Positions 26,001-38,000 of a stretch of 64,000 nt of DNA are shown piece by piece. The number at the start of each line of letters is the position of its first letter. Position 1 is the first letter of the stretch. A program made the translations under genes and the position numbers. The notes beneath the pieces were generated by a model, which made no database searches, was not told the DNA's origin, and saw only the letters and a program-made list of their open reading frames with translations. The stretch comes from Larus michahellis (taxonomy: Eukaryota; Chordata; Aves; Charadriiformes; Laridae): NCBI RefSeq assembly GCF_964199755.1, contig NC_133899.1:1798001-1862000 (forward strand), read 5' to 3'.

Positions 26001-29000
26001 AGGGAGAAGAGCCGCTTGGCCACACCACAGGGGTCATTTGTCAAAGGCACTTTTAGGGTGAGAGGCCCATTTATTTCCATTATCTCATGTGCTCGGCGAC
26101 CTCCTGGTTGGAGCCGTGGTCTTTCCTCCATCCCCAGAGCCTGAGGCACTATGTCGCTGCCGGCCACCCCTTCAGCCCTCCTCTGACACGTCCCTAATGA
26201 GGATGCTGCAGGCTTTGAGCCTGCTTTCCCCCTGCCTGCTGTCTGCACCGGCCCCGCCGTGCCGCGCCGCTCACCGTGAGTTTCCCTGTGGCATCTTACC
26301 TGGCCCAGTCCTTCAGGTCCTTCACGGAGAGCATCTTGCCCTTGCGCAGCTGCACGACAGCGCTGACCCGCTGGCCCCAGACCATGTCCGGGGGCCCGAT
26401 CACAGCTACGTCTGCAGAGAGAGCAGAGGACCTGAGAAACCCCAGCGATTCCTGGGCTCCGAGCATGGGGTAAAAGAGGGGCTCAGCGCCCCTGGTAGGT
26501 GCCAGCAGCCGTGATGCGCAGGGACGAGCAGCGCGTGGAGGAAGATGCCGTGGGATGTTAGTACAGGAAAAAAAAACCCACCAGGGGACTTTTGTGCTGA
26601 CACAATTGCCAAGAACAGAGCTTTTCACCACGGAAAATGCAGGAAGCCCCACGGTTTCAGCAATTTGGAGTCGGCGGGGAGGAATATGATGCGCAGAGTG
26701 GTGCGGAGCCGGGGGCACTGCGTGCATCCCCTCGTACAGGGTCACGCACAAGGGCAGGACAGATTTAATTATAGTCTCATTTTCAAAATCAGGTGAGCGC
26801 TGCCGCTGACTCGGCACCCGGCCGCAGGCTTCGCGGCTTTGGCCCCGAGAGACAAGTAACGGCAGGCTTTAAATGCAGCCTGCTCTTCGCTCCCACCCAG
26901 CCCCGCTAACGGGAAGGCTGGGAAACCGCCTCCGGGCACGAGCCCTTGGGCAGCGCTCGCTGAGCCAGGGCTGTCGCTGGATCCAGGCTCCCACGTGCCG
27001 TCCCTCCTCGTCACGGCACGCCACGGGGACTCGGGAAGAGCAGGGTACCTGTGATGTGCGGGTGCGTGAGCAGGTGACGCTCCACCTCCAGAGCGCTGAT
27101 TTTGAACCCCCCGTTTTTGATGATGTCTACCGAGGTGCGGCCCTTGATCCAGTAAACGCCGTCTTTGTACGCTGCCGTGTCTCCTGCAAAGCAAAGTGGG
27201 CTCCATCAGAGGCCGTCCCCCTGCTTATCCTCTGCCTTTCCTGCCACGTGGATGTGACGCTTGGGCGATGCCCCGGGCAGGCGCTGAGCCCGGCTGCATG
27301 GGGAGAGCCACGCTCAGCACGACGGTCCCAAGCATCTCCACAGAGACCCCAGGGATGGGGTGTCAGCCTTCCCCACGCGACAGCCTGCTCCCGGGGACAG
27401 GCAGAGGGGAGACATTGCTTTTCTGTGGAGGGAATGGGAAGAACAAGGCTATGCACCCAGAATTCCTTTAATACGGAAGCAATGAGAGTAGGAGCCATCA
27501 CTGCACGTGGGTACGTTCCCCAGCACGCTCTCAACATGGACCACAAGACAAGCAGGCTCCAGGTCAGCCCCTTCCTCGTCTTCCTGGTAATCACCAGTTG
27601 CAAAGACCTCGGCTGTCCCATCCCAGTAGGATGTGACTCCCCCTGGACCGCTGCCATCACCGGGGCTGCTCAGCCCCCATCACATAGTCCCCAGCCTCCT
27701 CGTCCTCCCACCCGCTCGCTCGTGCCAGCGATGAGACACGGGCCTGCAAAAGCCGCAGCGGGTCTTCCCTAGCAGCTCCAGCGCCGTGCGCGTGCCCTGA
27801 CCACTGCCACCGGCCCCCGCCATCCCCCGGCGCAGCCCTTGCTCTGGCCACTTGCAGCTGCTAATGGCACTGCTCGCGAGGGGGGCTCTTCCCCACTCCT
27901 GCGTGGCTACTACCCAATAAAAAAAGATGTGTGCGTGGGGGGGTGACGTTGGGAAGACAAGGTTGTCCTAAGCAACACGTTGGATCCGACCTGTCCTTTC
28001 TGCAGGGGGAGAAGGCGTGTGGCAGGTGTGATCCGGTAATTAGCCGCTCGCGCCGAGGCTGAGAAGATTGAGGAGAGAGGTCATGTCAGCACAACCTGGC
28101 TAAACGCTTAACAAGCTGGTGCGCTTTGATAGCTACTTAAGATGATTACTCACATCCTGCTAATAGGGCCTTTGCCAACCGGTGGGCGAGGGCGGGGGCC
28201 GGGGGCCTCGCATTTCCATTTCAGAGCCTTGATGGCAGCGCCAGGGGGGCCCTTAGCTCTCCCCTCGCGCGTCAGTCTCCATCCTCTCCTTAATGATACG
28301 CGCTGCCATTGTGTCCACACACCCGGCCCCGCTCCCCGCTGCGGCGTCGCTCGCAGACCTCATTTCACTGCCGGCTGGGAAGCTCAAAGGCGGAGATGAG
28401 ACGGAGACTGGCAGCGGGGGAAAAAGCAGCTTCCCAACAAAGCAGGGTGAACCGGCACCGCCGGGGCTGCAGCAGTTCCCACGCGCGCTTGCCTTGCCCT
28501 CCGTCCAGGTGCACGTCCCAAAATTGGGAAAGGAGGACAGCCCGGGGCCCTGGACCACAGCATCCCTGCGGCCCAGAGGGAGCCAGCAGGACCTGCTAAA
28601 CCTCTGGTTTGGGTTTGAGCAGCCCAGTCCGGTGGGAGGTGTCCCTGCCCATGGTGGGGGGCTGGAATGAGATGATCCTTAAAGTCCCTTCCAACCCAAA
28701 CCATTCTGTGATTCTATGATACTATGAAAGCTGTGCAAGGCGCACGTGGGCTCTGGTAAGGGTCAAGACCTGGGGACTTTGGTGGGTGGCCCGGGGACAA
28801 GACTCCCCACGTCCGAGGACCGCGTGTACCCCAGTCCTGTCCTTCAGAGACGGGGTCCCCTCTCCCCTGGGGGACTCACAGTGCCACCCAGCAGAGGTGA
28901 GCGCGCCTCCACCGGTCGCATCGCTGAACCCCATCTCTGCCTCGCTCCTCTCCTCCCCAGTTCTCCTTCTGCCCTCCCCCCGGCCCCCAGCGCTGCTTTG

Positions 29001-32000
29001 CAGCGTTCCCAGCACACTTCGCAGCCCAGCTACCACGGGACGCGTCCACCGGCCACGCGGCTTTACAAAACCCCGCTTCCAGCTCGCCTCCGGCACGCTG
29101 CAGAGTTCACACGCGGTGCGCGCAAAGGCAGCGAACGCCCGGAGATTCATGGTGTCAGAGCAACGAAACATCAGAACCAGTTCTGAAATTGGGTTTGCTC
29201 CCCAAAAGAGCCGTGTCCCTGCTCCGCTGGCTCATGCCAAAATCCTGAGCAGCTCATCTTGCTCAGTTCGGCCAGGGAATGATTAATTATTTCTGTATTT
29301 GCCTGCCTGCCTCTTGGCACTCTCCTGGATGTTGAGGGCTGTCTGGAATATTTTGAAGTTGCGGGAGAGTTTAAAACTCAGGCTCTCTGGGTGTTGGGCT
29401 GCTCGGGGTTGAAAGGAATTCACGACTGCTGTGATAAACTACCTTCTGCGCCCGGTATCACTGCGGCATGTGTGACTGACACAGGACTGGAGAGTGAACA
29501 TTAATTAAAATGTGGCACTGGGGGACCGGAGAGCCACGAGCTTTCGGGAGGGAGATCAGGAGCTGCTTATTCATACAGAGAAGACAGGGAGAGGAGAGGG
29601 AATTCAGACCTGGTTCAATGACATACGGTTCCCATGCTGCTCTTCAGGATTTAAGCACACGAAAAGCTGCCACATTTGCATTTTCCCCTGCTCTGCGATG
29701 GGGAGGACGGTCCCGGGGACAGGTCCAAGGGACGGCTGGGTCCATGAGACAGACCTGGGTGGGGGTAGGAATTTTCTCTGCACCAAGGTCGTCCGATGTG
29801 AAAGCCGACGGGCTCTGCACCTGCCCGGACGACTCGCTCCCCTTCTCTTTCCTTGCAATGAGCAAGGACTGAATTCACATCCCTGCGTGCCCTTGAGTCT
29901 GCTGGGGGGGTGTCAGCCACGGCTGATTTCTCTGGAGCCTGTTTGCAAAGCAAACGGCCAGGGCAGAGCCTGTCACCAGGCTCTCGTCTCTGTCCCACTC
30001 CCGTCCCCCCACGCAAGGGGCTCGGGCAGAGCGGGACACACAAGCCCCAGCGTTGCCTGGCCTCAGATCCCCTTTCCAGCAAGGAAAGGCTCTGTGCTTT
30101 GCTTACGGCAGCAGGAATTCAGGAAACATCTGTGCCACAACGAAACACCTGAGCTGGCAGCAGCCTGAGCTCCTCGCACCATGTGGAGTACCCGTCCCGG
30201 CCCCGCGAGCTCTGCCCGGGCGCTGCGGGTGCTGCGACAGAGCCTGGTGCTGGAGCGGGCTCGTTAGGCTGGGCGTCGTGCCCGGCTGGCTCAGCTGGGT
30301 GGCAGCTGGAGCCAGGCAGGCTGATGGCTAGGCTGCAAGAGCATCCCTGCATGGCCATGGCCAGCATCCCTGCACGGCCATCATGAGCATCCCTGCACAG
30401 CCAGCTCCAGCATCCCTGCACGGCCATCATCAGCATCCTTGCATGGCCATGGCCAGCATCCCTGCACGGCCATCATGAGCATCCCTGCACGGCCAGCTCC
30501 AGCATCCCTGCACGGCCATCATAAACATCCCTGCAAGCCAGCTCCAGCATCCCTGCATGGCCATCACGAGCATCCCTGCATGGCCATGGCCAGCATCCCT
30601 GCACAGCCATCACGAGCATCCCTGCACGGCCATCTCCAGCATCCCTGCACGGCCATCAAGAGCATCCTTGCACAGCCATCACGAGCATCCCTGCACGGCC
30701 ATCTCCAGCATCCCTGCACGGCCATCACGAGCATCCTTGCACAGCCAGCTCCAGCATCCCTGCACGGCCATCATAAACATCCCTGCAAGCCAGCTCCAGC
30801 ATCCCTGCACGGCCATCATAAACATCCCTGCAAGCCAGCTCCAGCATCCCTGCATGGCCATCACGAGCATCCCTGCATGGCCATGGCCAGCATCCCTGCA
30901 CAGCCATCACGAGCATCCCTGCACGGCCATCTCCAGCGTCCCTGCACGGCCATCACGAGCATCCCTGCACGGCCATCTCCAGCATCCCTGCACGGCCATC
31001 ATGAGCATCCTTGCACAGCCAGCTCCAGCATTCCTGCACGGCCATCTCCAGCATCCCTGCACGGCCATCACGAGCATCCCTGCACAGCCAGCTCCAGCAT
31101 TCCTGCACAGCCATCATAAACATCCCTGCATGGCCATCACCAGCATCCTTGCATGGCCATGGCCACCTGCACGGCCATCGGCACCTGCATGGCCATCACC
31201 AGCATCCCTGCACATCCCTCCCTTGCCTCCCCGGCTCTGGCAGGAGCACGAGCAGGGTCTGCTCACACCTGTCCGTGGAGACGTGCCCCACACTCAGAGA
31301 AGTGCCACTGTCAACTGTGAAATGTGCTTTTAGAAGGAGACATGTTCCCCAAGCTGTCGCCCTCCCAGGTTTTCCCCACACCGCCAGGGACAGGAGGAAG
31401 AGTTGTTTCAGATTGGGCATGGAGAGGGAGGGGAGACCCCCTCATCCCCATGCTCCCCACAAACGCCATCACCGCTTCTCGCACGGATCCCTCCAGCCCC
31501 GTCAGCAGCACAGCACGGCACGGTGGGCGGTTAGCATTATTATTGTGATTATTGTCAGCTTCTGGGACGAGCTCTGCAATTTCCCCCCGTCTCTTTCTTT
31601 CTGCCTCCTCTCTCCCGTAAGCCGAGCATCAGGGTCTCGCTGTCACTTCCCGCGCTGACAGGACGGAGCACGCTCCGGGGGACTGCCGTCCGCCGAGGAC
31701 AGCCACATTACCCTCTGCCCTGCGCCATCTGCTACCAGCCGAGCACATCAGGACGGCGTGTGCGCCGGCACATCCAGCACGGCAAAAGCGCTCGCTGCCT
31801 CCCAGGCCAGCAGGGATTTCCTGGGCCAGTGAGACTAGTTAAAAGGATGCTGCCGTTTGCTTAATGACTCTCCCCCCGACACGCTGCCGTTAAACAGCAC
31901 TAAGAGCATCATTTCCAAACCTGGCGCTGCACCGAGGGCCCGTGGCAAGGGCTGTGCCCTCCTCCCCGGGGCTCCCAACACGTTTCTGCTGACTGTCCTT

Positions 32001-35000
32001 TACCGGTTGGCCGTGCCCGTGGCTCCCGGGCGCTCCCAGGGAGCACCCATTGCATCGGCGCAGGGACGGGAGGGATGCCGTGGAAGAGGTTCATCAAACA
32101 GAGGGTTCACGTTGTGGTTTAACCCCAGCTGGCAACTAGAACCGTGCAGCCCTCTTTTCCCCCACCCCAAGAAGGAAGAAGGGAGAAGACGGGGGAAAAA
32201 AAGGAAGGGAAAGGAAGAAAAAAAAAACCCTCCTTGTGGGTTGAGATAAAGACAGTTTAATAGAAGAGGAAAAATAACAATAACAACAGCAATAATAATA
32301 ATGACCAGGTCACTCTCACCACCCAGTGTCCAGTGAACTGGCGATGTCCGGAGCAGCAACCCCCCTGCTAGCCCCCATTTATATACTGAGCGTGGCATCT
32401 GTGGTATGGAATCGTTCATGGGCCGTTCCATCCTTCTGTCTGCTCTTCTATGAGAAGCTGAAAAAAAGTCCTTGAACAGCGTAAATATCATTGACCAACG
32501 ACTAAACCCACTAGGTATCACTGACATTCCTTTCACAGCAGTCACTAGAAAGAAAATGAACTCCTTCCCAGCTGGAACCAGGGCAGTTCAATACCTGTGC
32601 GATCCTGCTCCTGAACCACCGCCTCTTCTTGCGTGAAACGGGGACAACGGCCCTTGCTATTGCCTGGCCATGTCCCCTCTCCGTGCACGCCTGCGAGTGC
32701 CTCAGGGCAGGGCTCCCACGTGTCCAGCCCCGCTGGAAGCCCCAGGGATGCTGTGGCCAGAGAGGAGCCCATCCATCCCGAAGGTACGCCTGGTCCTCCT
32801 ACTACCCCAGCCTCTGGAGCCTCCTGGTCCTGCTCTGGCTTCAGGAGGACTGACGTTAGCTCAGCTTGGGAAGGGTGAACCCCAACAGCACCCCATCACC
32901 TCTCCATCCTCCTCCCAAAGCCTTTCCCTTCCTCCTCCCTCCGGCACAGGAATCACCCCAGCAGCGCACAACGGCAGGGTCAGGATGGCCGTGCCGGTGC
33001 TCGGATGCTTCCCGCAGCACGGAGACGGAAACAGTATTTCCTTCCTCGCAGCCAGCTGTGCGGGGAAGGAGATTTTTTTTGGCTGATGAGAAGATTACGG
33101 TCTCTGACACCACATCTCCGCCTCTGCTTGCCCGGGCTACCTCCGACTGGGCTCCTTTCATCAGACAAAGCAGGCGGCGGCGGAAGCCTCCGTCGCACGT
33201 GGCTCAGCGCCGGTGCTGTGGCGCAGCTGATGCTGGCGAGGCCACGGGATTATTGTTTCCCTGACAGCAGCCGTCACCGCTACCTTTGGATTCGTTTCAA
33301 GATGCTCCGTGGGCATCTGTTCCGCGAAATGTTAAAGGCTCTGCTGAGCTGCATACTGAAGAGGCTCCTGCACTGGTGGAGCTGGGGGTGGGCTGCGCTT
33401 TGCTGGAGTTTCAGACAATTTTATATATATGCATATTAAAAAAAAAAAGAAAAAAGTATATATATATATATATAAAAAATCATAGAATCTTAGAACGGTT
33501 TGGGTTGGAAGGGACCTTAAAGATCATCTAGTTCCAACCCCTCCTGCCATGGGCAGGGACACCTCCCAGTAGATCAGGTTGCTCAAAGCCCCATCCAACC
33601 TGGCCTTTTATAAATATATAAAATATATAGTCATAGCTATAACCGGCAGCAGGCTGGTTTGAGCGGCATGGCTCCGAGCAGTGAGGGGGGATGCAGAGAG
33701 CCAGGCCTCCCCACCAAGCTGCCGAGGGCTGCCCGCTCAGCACCTTCAGGCAAGCCGTGGACATCTCCATCGGCCTGCGGGCTCGGCGGGTACCACGCCG
33801 CGCCGAGCCATGGCTCAGCCCACGGAGACCGCAGGCTGGCACGAGCCGCGCCATGAACTGTCAGGCACTGAGTGAAAGGCATAAAAGACCATTTCCAGGC
33901 TAGCTTTGTTTTAAAAATGAGGCTTTTTGGTAAGATCTACCTCGAGGGCAGGGTTGTCTATAGATAGTTACTCGGCGACAGCCGCTGGACTGGGGGCGCA
34001 CGCCTTGCCCACGCGAACTCTACGGAGACCCTCTTTCCAAACTCAGCCCCCAGGGATTTCTGCAGCGACGCTCTTCGAGTTGCGAAACACTTGTTGCAGG
34101 GATGAAAGGGCCCTTGTGATTCTGCCACTACGGCCTTTTAGTTTGTGCACCTCCTTCGGGGAGCAGAAAGACCTCTCGGTGACCAACACGGTGCCCCAAC
34201 AAGAGGTTCATTGCTGCCAGGAGCAGACCTACAGGAGCAAACCCTCCCCGGAGCTCCTGGGCCAACACCCGCGCCCACGGGTCAGCTTGTTCCTGGCAAA
34301 CACGGCAACCTTTCTACATCAAAGGCGTCATGAGCAAACAGCTGAACCGCCTATTGACCAAGAGAGCACTTTGGCTGGAGAAATGAAATGCTGAGGAGCA
34401 GCTTGGAGAAGCTCTGAGATAGCAGAAGTGCACAGGGGAAAAAAAAAAAAAATGAGACTTTTCAGGTAAAATGACGAGCAATGGTGGCTTCAGCCCAGTC
34501 TAGACACAGAGCCGGGCCTGTCTCAGGATCTGCTGGAAAAACCCAATGAAGGGTGATAGCGTTGCCCTCGTAACGGGTCTGCAGGCCCACGGGGCTTCAT
34601 GAAGCAAAGGTCTCGGCCCTGCGACGGGGTGCTGAGGAGAGGCTGGCGCCCAGGAGGAGCCCACCCTCGAGACAGCCACTGCCGACGCAATGTCCCTGCC
34701 CACCGGGGGACAGATGCCACGCGGATGCCTGGAAGGACGGCGAGAGGGAAGACAGTTTGGCAACGACGTGTCGCCAGCTTTGTGGCAACGACGTGCGAGC
34801 TTCAGCCGCGGGGCTGCGAGCCCAAAACCGGCACGCCAAGACGACACGGGAGCAAGGCGGCGCCACGCCATGCCGGCTCCCACATTGTCACACGGCCTCT
34901 CCCGGCTTCTGGGAGGTTTTTCACCAGCCCCACGTTGTTGCTACACCTATTCCTTCGTGTTTAAAGCTCCCCAGAAGAGACGTGGCGGGTGTTTCCCAAG

Positions 35001-38000
35001 CGGCTCGCCGTGCCTCCCCAGCAGATGGGACCGGAGGACAAACCCAAGCCACGCAGACCACCAACGCCACGAACAGAGCATCCGACCGAGCGGATTTTGC
35101 TGTTGGCAGCTGCAATATGGAAGATTCGCTCAGGACCTTGCTGGGCAGGATGGAAGCCGGGCAGATCCAGCGCTGGTGATGCTTGGCACGGCAGCATTCG
35201 TGCACGTCAGGAGTGGGGACAAGCATCAGGAAAGGGATGGCAGTGCCCGGGGCTCCTCCTGCGGTGTCGGGGGAGAAAGCCTCAGCCCTGCTTTGTGGCT
35301 GTTATCAAACCCAGTCCAGCTTGAGGACACGGCGCTTGAAGGACGGGTGTAGCTGGGACACTCCTGGCTCTGTCTCCCCAGGGCATCCCACAGCAGAAGG
35401 GTCTGCGAACGTCCCTGCCGCTCCTGTTCGCCACTCCACGGCGCTTTTGCAGCCCAATCGCCGCCCAGCAGAAAATACCGAGGCACAGCAAAACATCCCT
35501 TTGAAAGGGAATCTTGTTTTATTAAGAAGAAAAAAAAAGTGGGTTACTTTTACCCTCCTGCCACGGTGGCTAACGCTCTCATGGGGAGCTCCAGAGTCTT
35601 GACCAGATGCTGCAAAACATCCCCCCGTGTGGGGCACAGCCCTCGCCCCTGGGAAACGGTGCTCTCGGGGATGGCTGGGCTCCCTTCGCCCGCCCCACGA
35701 TACCAGCTAAGCGATTTGCTCCTGGTGGAAAGTGCTTGCTGACCCAGCAGGCTGGAGCCGCTCCTTTAACAGTTTCCTGGCTGCTGGAGACGCTTTTCCA
35801 GGTTTCAGAAGTGCCTGCGGAAAAACGTGAAGGTGAGGAGCCCCGGGAGGCAAGCCGGGTCTCCAGGGCCGGAGCGGAGCAGGGGATGCTGGTGGGCTCT
35901 TCCCTGCCAGCAGCAGAATGTGGTTTGAGCACTTTCTAATATTAACTAGACGTTTTGCTGTTAACGAATCATTCCAGATTTTGCAAATTAAGTCTTTAGA
36001 ATGCAGAGCCCAGCCTAGTGCTCCTCAGAGAGCTGGGACGGAGAGTGGGGATGTCTCACAGCCAGTTTTCCAGGAGACACTGACCGGCAGGGACGCAGAA
36101 GAGACCCGTATGGCTGCTCCTTTGGGGACGGTCCCCCCGTGCTGCCCCTGGACAAGGCAGGATGGCAGGGGACAGCCAGCAGACCTCCCTCAGACCCCCA
36201 CAGTGTGTCCTGGAGGGTCTCCATTGATGGCCCAGCCCGGATGGTCCCCGAGAAAGCATTCTGACGGGTCACACTCCTGTGCCACAGCACGGACCTGTGC
36301 CCCCAGCCTGGCTCAGGACCAGGAGGGGCTGGGGCTGCACCACCCCCATAACCACCAGGGAAAAGCAGGAGCGGCCGCTCCCGCTGCGCCGAGAGGAAAA
36401 ACAACCCCACGCCAGCCCCGTTCCCTCTGACAGGCATCCGCTGTCGGGGGGGTCGGGGGGAGCGGGGTGCTGCTCCCCACCCAAACCGGAGCCCGGGCTC
36501 CCCCTGCTCCCAGCTCCGTGCCGCCGGCTGCAGCGCGCTCCTGGCCCAGGAGCTCCCGATGCTCCGCTCCTGCCAGGCTCGACACCTGCTCTTTAGGGAG
36601 CCTTTAAGCTTTTTTTTTTTTTTTCTTCTTTTTTTTTTTTTTGTTCCCCCAAACTCCAGGAGGAATCCCCTGCTATCAGCTGCTCTCCTGGCACTACGAT
36701 CCTTCATTTCCAGAGATAAGAGACAGAGCGAGACGCTCGCTCTCCTGCGTTCCCCCGCGCTGCCTGGACCTGGAGAATTGCTGCTCTCGCCAAAGGAGCG
36801 TGATGGGGGCACCGGCAGGCTCCCAGCTGGCAGACCCCCGGGAAGCTTGCAGGGAGGCAGTCGGAATAATCAGTCTTTGCCCTTCTCCAGTGCCTTTCAG
36901 CCGAGGATCTCAAAGCACGCTGATCCGGAGGCTAATTAGGCAGAAACGGGAACAGCTGGCAGGACAGCGGCGGGATGCGAAGCGGCCTCGCTGGCTGCTC
37001 GCACCGCAGAGCAGTGGGCTGAAGGTTGTGCATCCATCTCTGCTCTACCCTGGGATTAACTCTTACTTGCCTCCCGTCTCCCTAAAATCGTTGTTGATGC
37101 TCTGGGTCCATCCCAGACGGATGCAGAGCTCGCCCTCTGGCAGCCGCAGGTTGGTGATTAAGACGATGACTTATTTTCCAGGCAGGATTGGTCCAACGCT
37201 CTGGGCAGGGGGTGGAGAACCCGAGCCCTGATCCTCGTACTCTCACTGGTTTGGGGAGCAGAGCAAAAACTGGGGGCTCTGATCCCTTTTGCCTGAGCAG
37301 GGCTTTGCGGGAGCGAGCCTCAGTTCCCCGGGCAGGTTTCACCACCCACAGCTGAACGGGGGCTCGCAGCGGCCCAGCCGAGGCTCGTGATGGCCACCCT
37401 GCCCACTCAAAGGCGGCTGTGGGGCCGAAGCTGGCAGGCGGGTCCTCCTGCCTTCAGGCACAGCTTTCCTGGAGAAGCTGAGCAGGATCAGGTTCCTGCC
37501 TGTGGATTAGGAGGTCCATCCTGGGGACCACAGAAATGCTCCTCCCCACTCCGAACACCGACCTTTCGGCTTTGGGAGCGTCCTGCAGCAACAAGCTCCA
37601 CGTGCTCATCACCCATCACACTTCTTTCAGGGATTCCAAGTTTCCCTGCTCTTTCCAGAGCAGCTCCGTGTCTCAGTGGTCTCCCAAATCCATGGAAATG
37701 ATTTTTTTTTTTTTTTTTTGTAGGCAACGCAGACACAGCAGGGCTGGGAAGCTGGAGAGCGTGGCGTGGCAGTGACACTCCTGCAGCCGCTCTGCCCGTC
37801 TTCCCATCCCTCCTGGCACAAGCTCCCCGCGCTGCTCCCGTCCCCAGGCCCAGCGCTCAAACAAATGGTCTCTTCCCACTGCCGCAGGTTCCTGTGCTTG
37901 AGAAAAACCACGGGAGGAGACAGGGCGGGTGGACAAACAGTTAGAAGGCGAGCGCTAAAGGCCATCGACAGGAATTAGATACTCTGTCCTCTCTGTGACC

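Noticed and set aside
30340-31213. Possible CRISPR-like or protein-coding repeat array
   Set aside because: Units are contiguous 23-bp tandem copies without unique spacers, in a vertebrate intron. The open frames follow from a stop-free unit.
34690-35352. 220-codon + frame in the long ACSF3 intron
   Set aside because: No domain, no splice context and overlapping frames of similar length; treated as chance.
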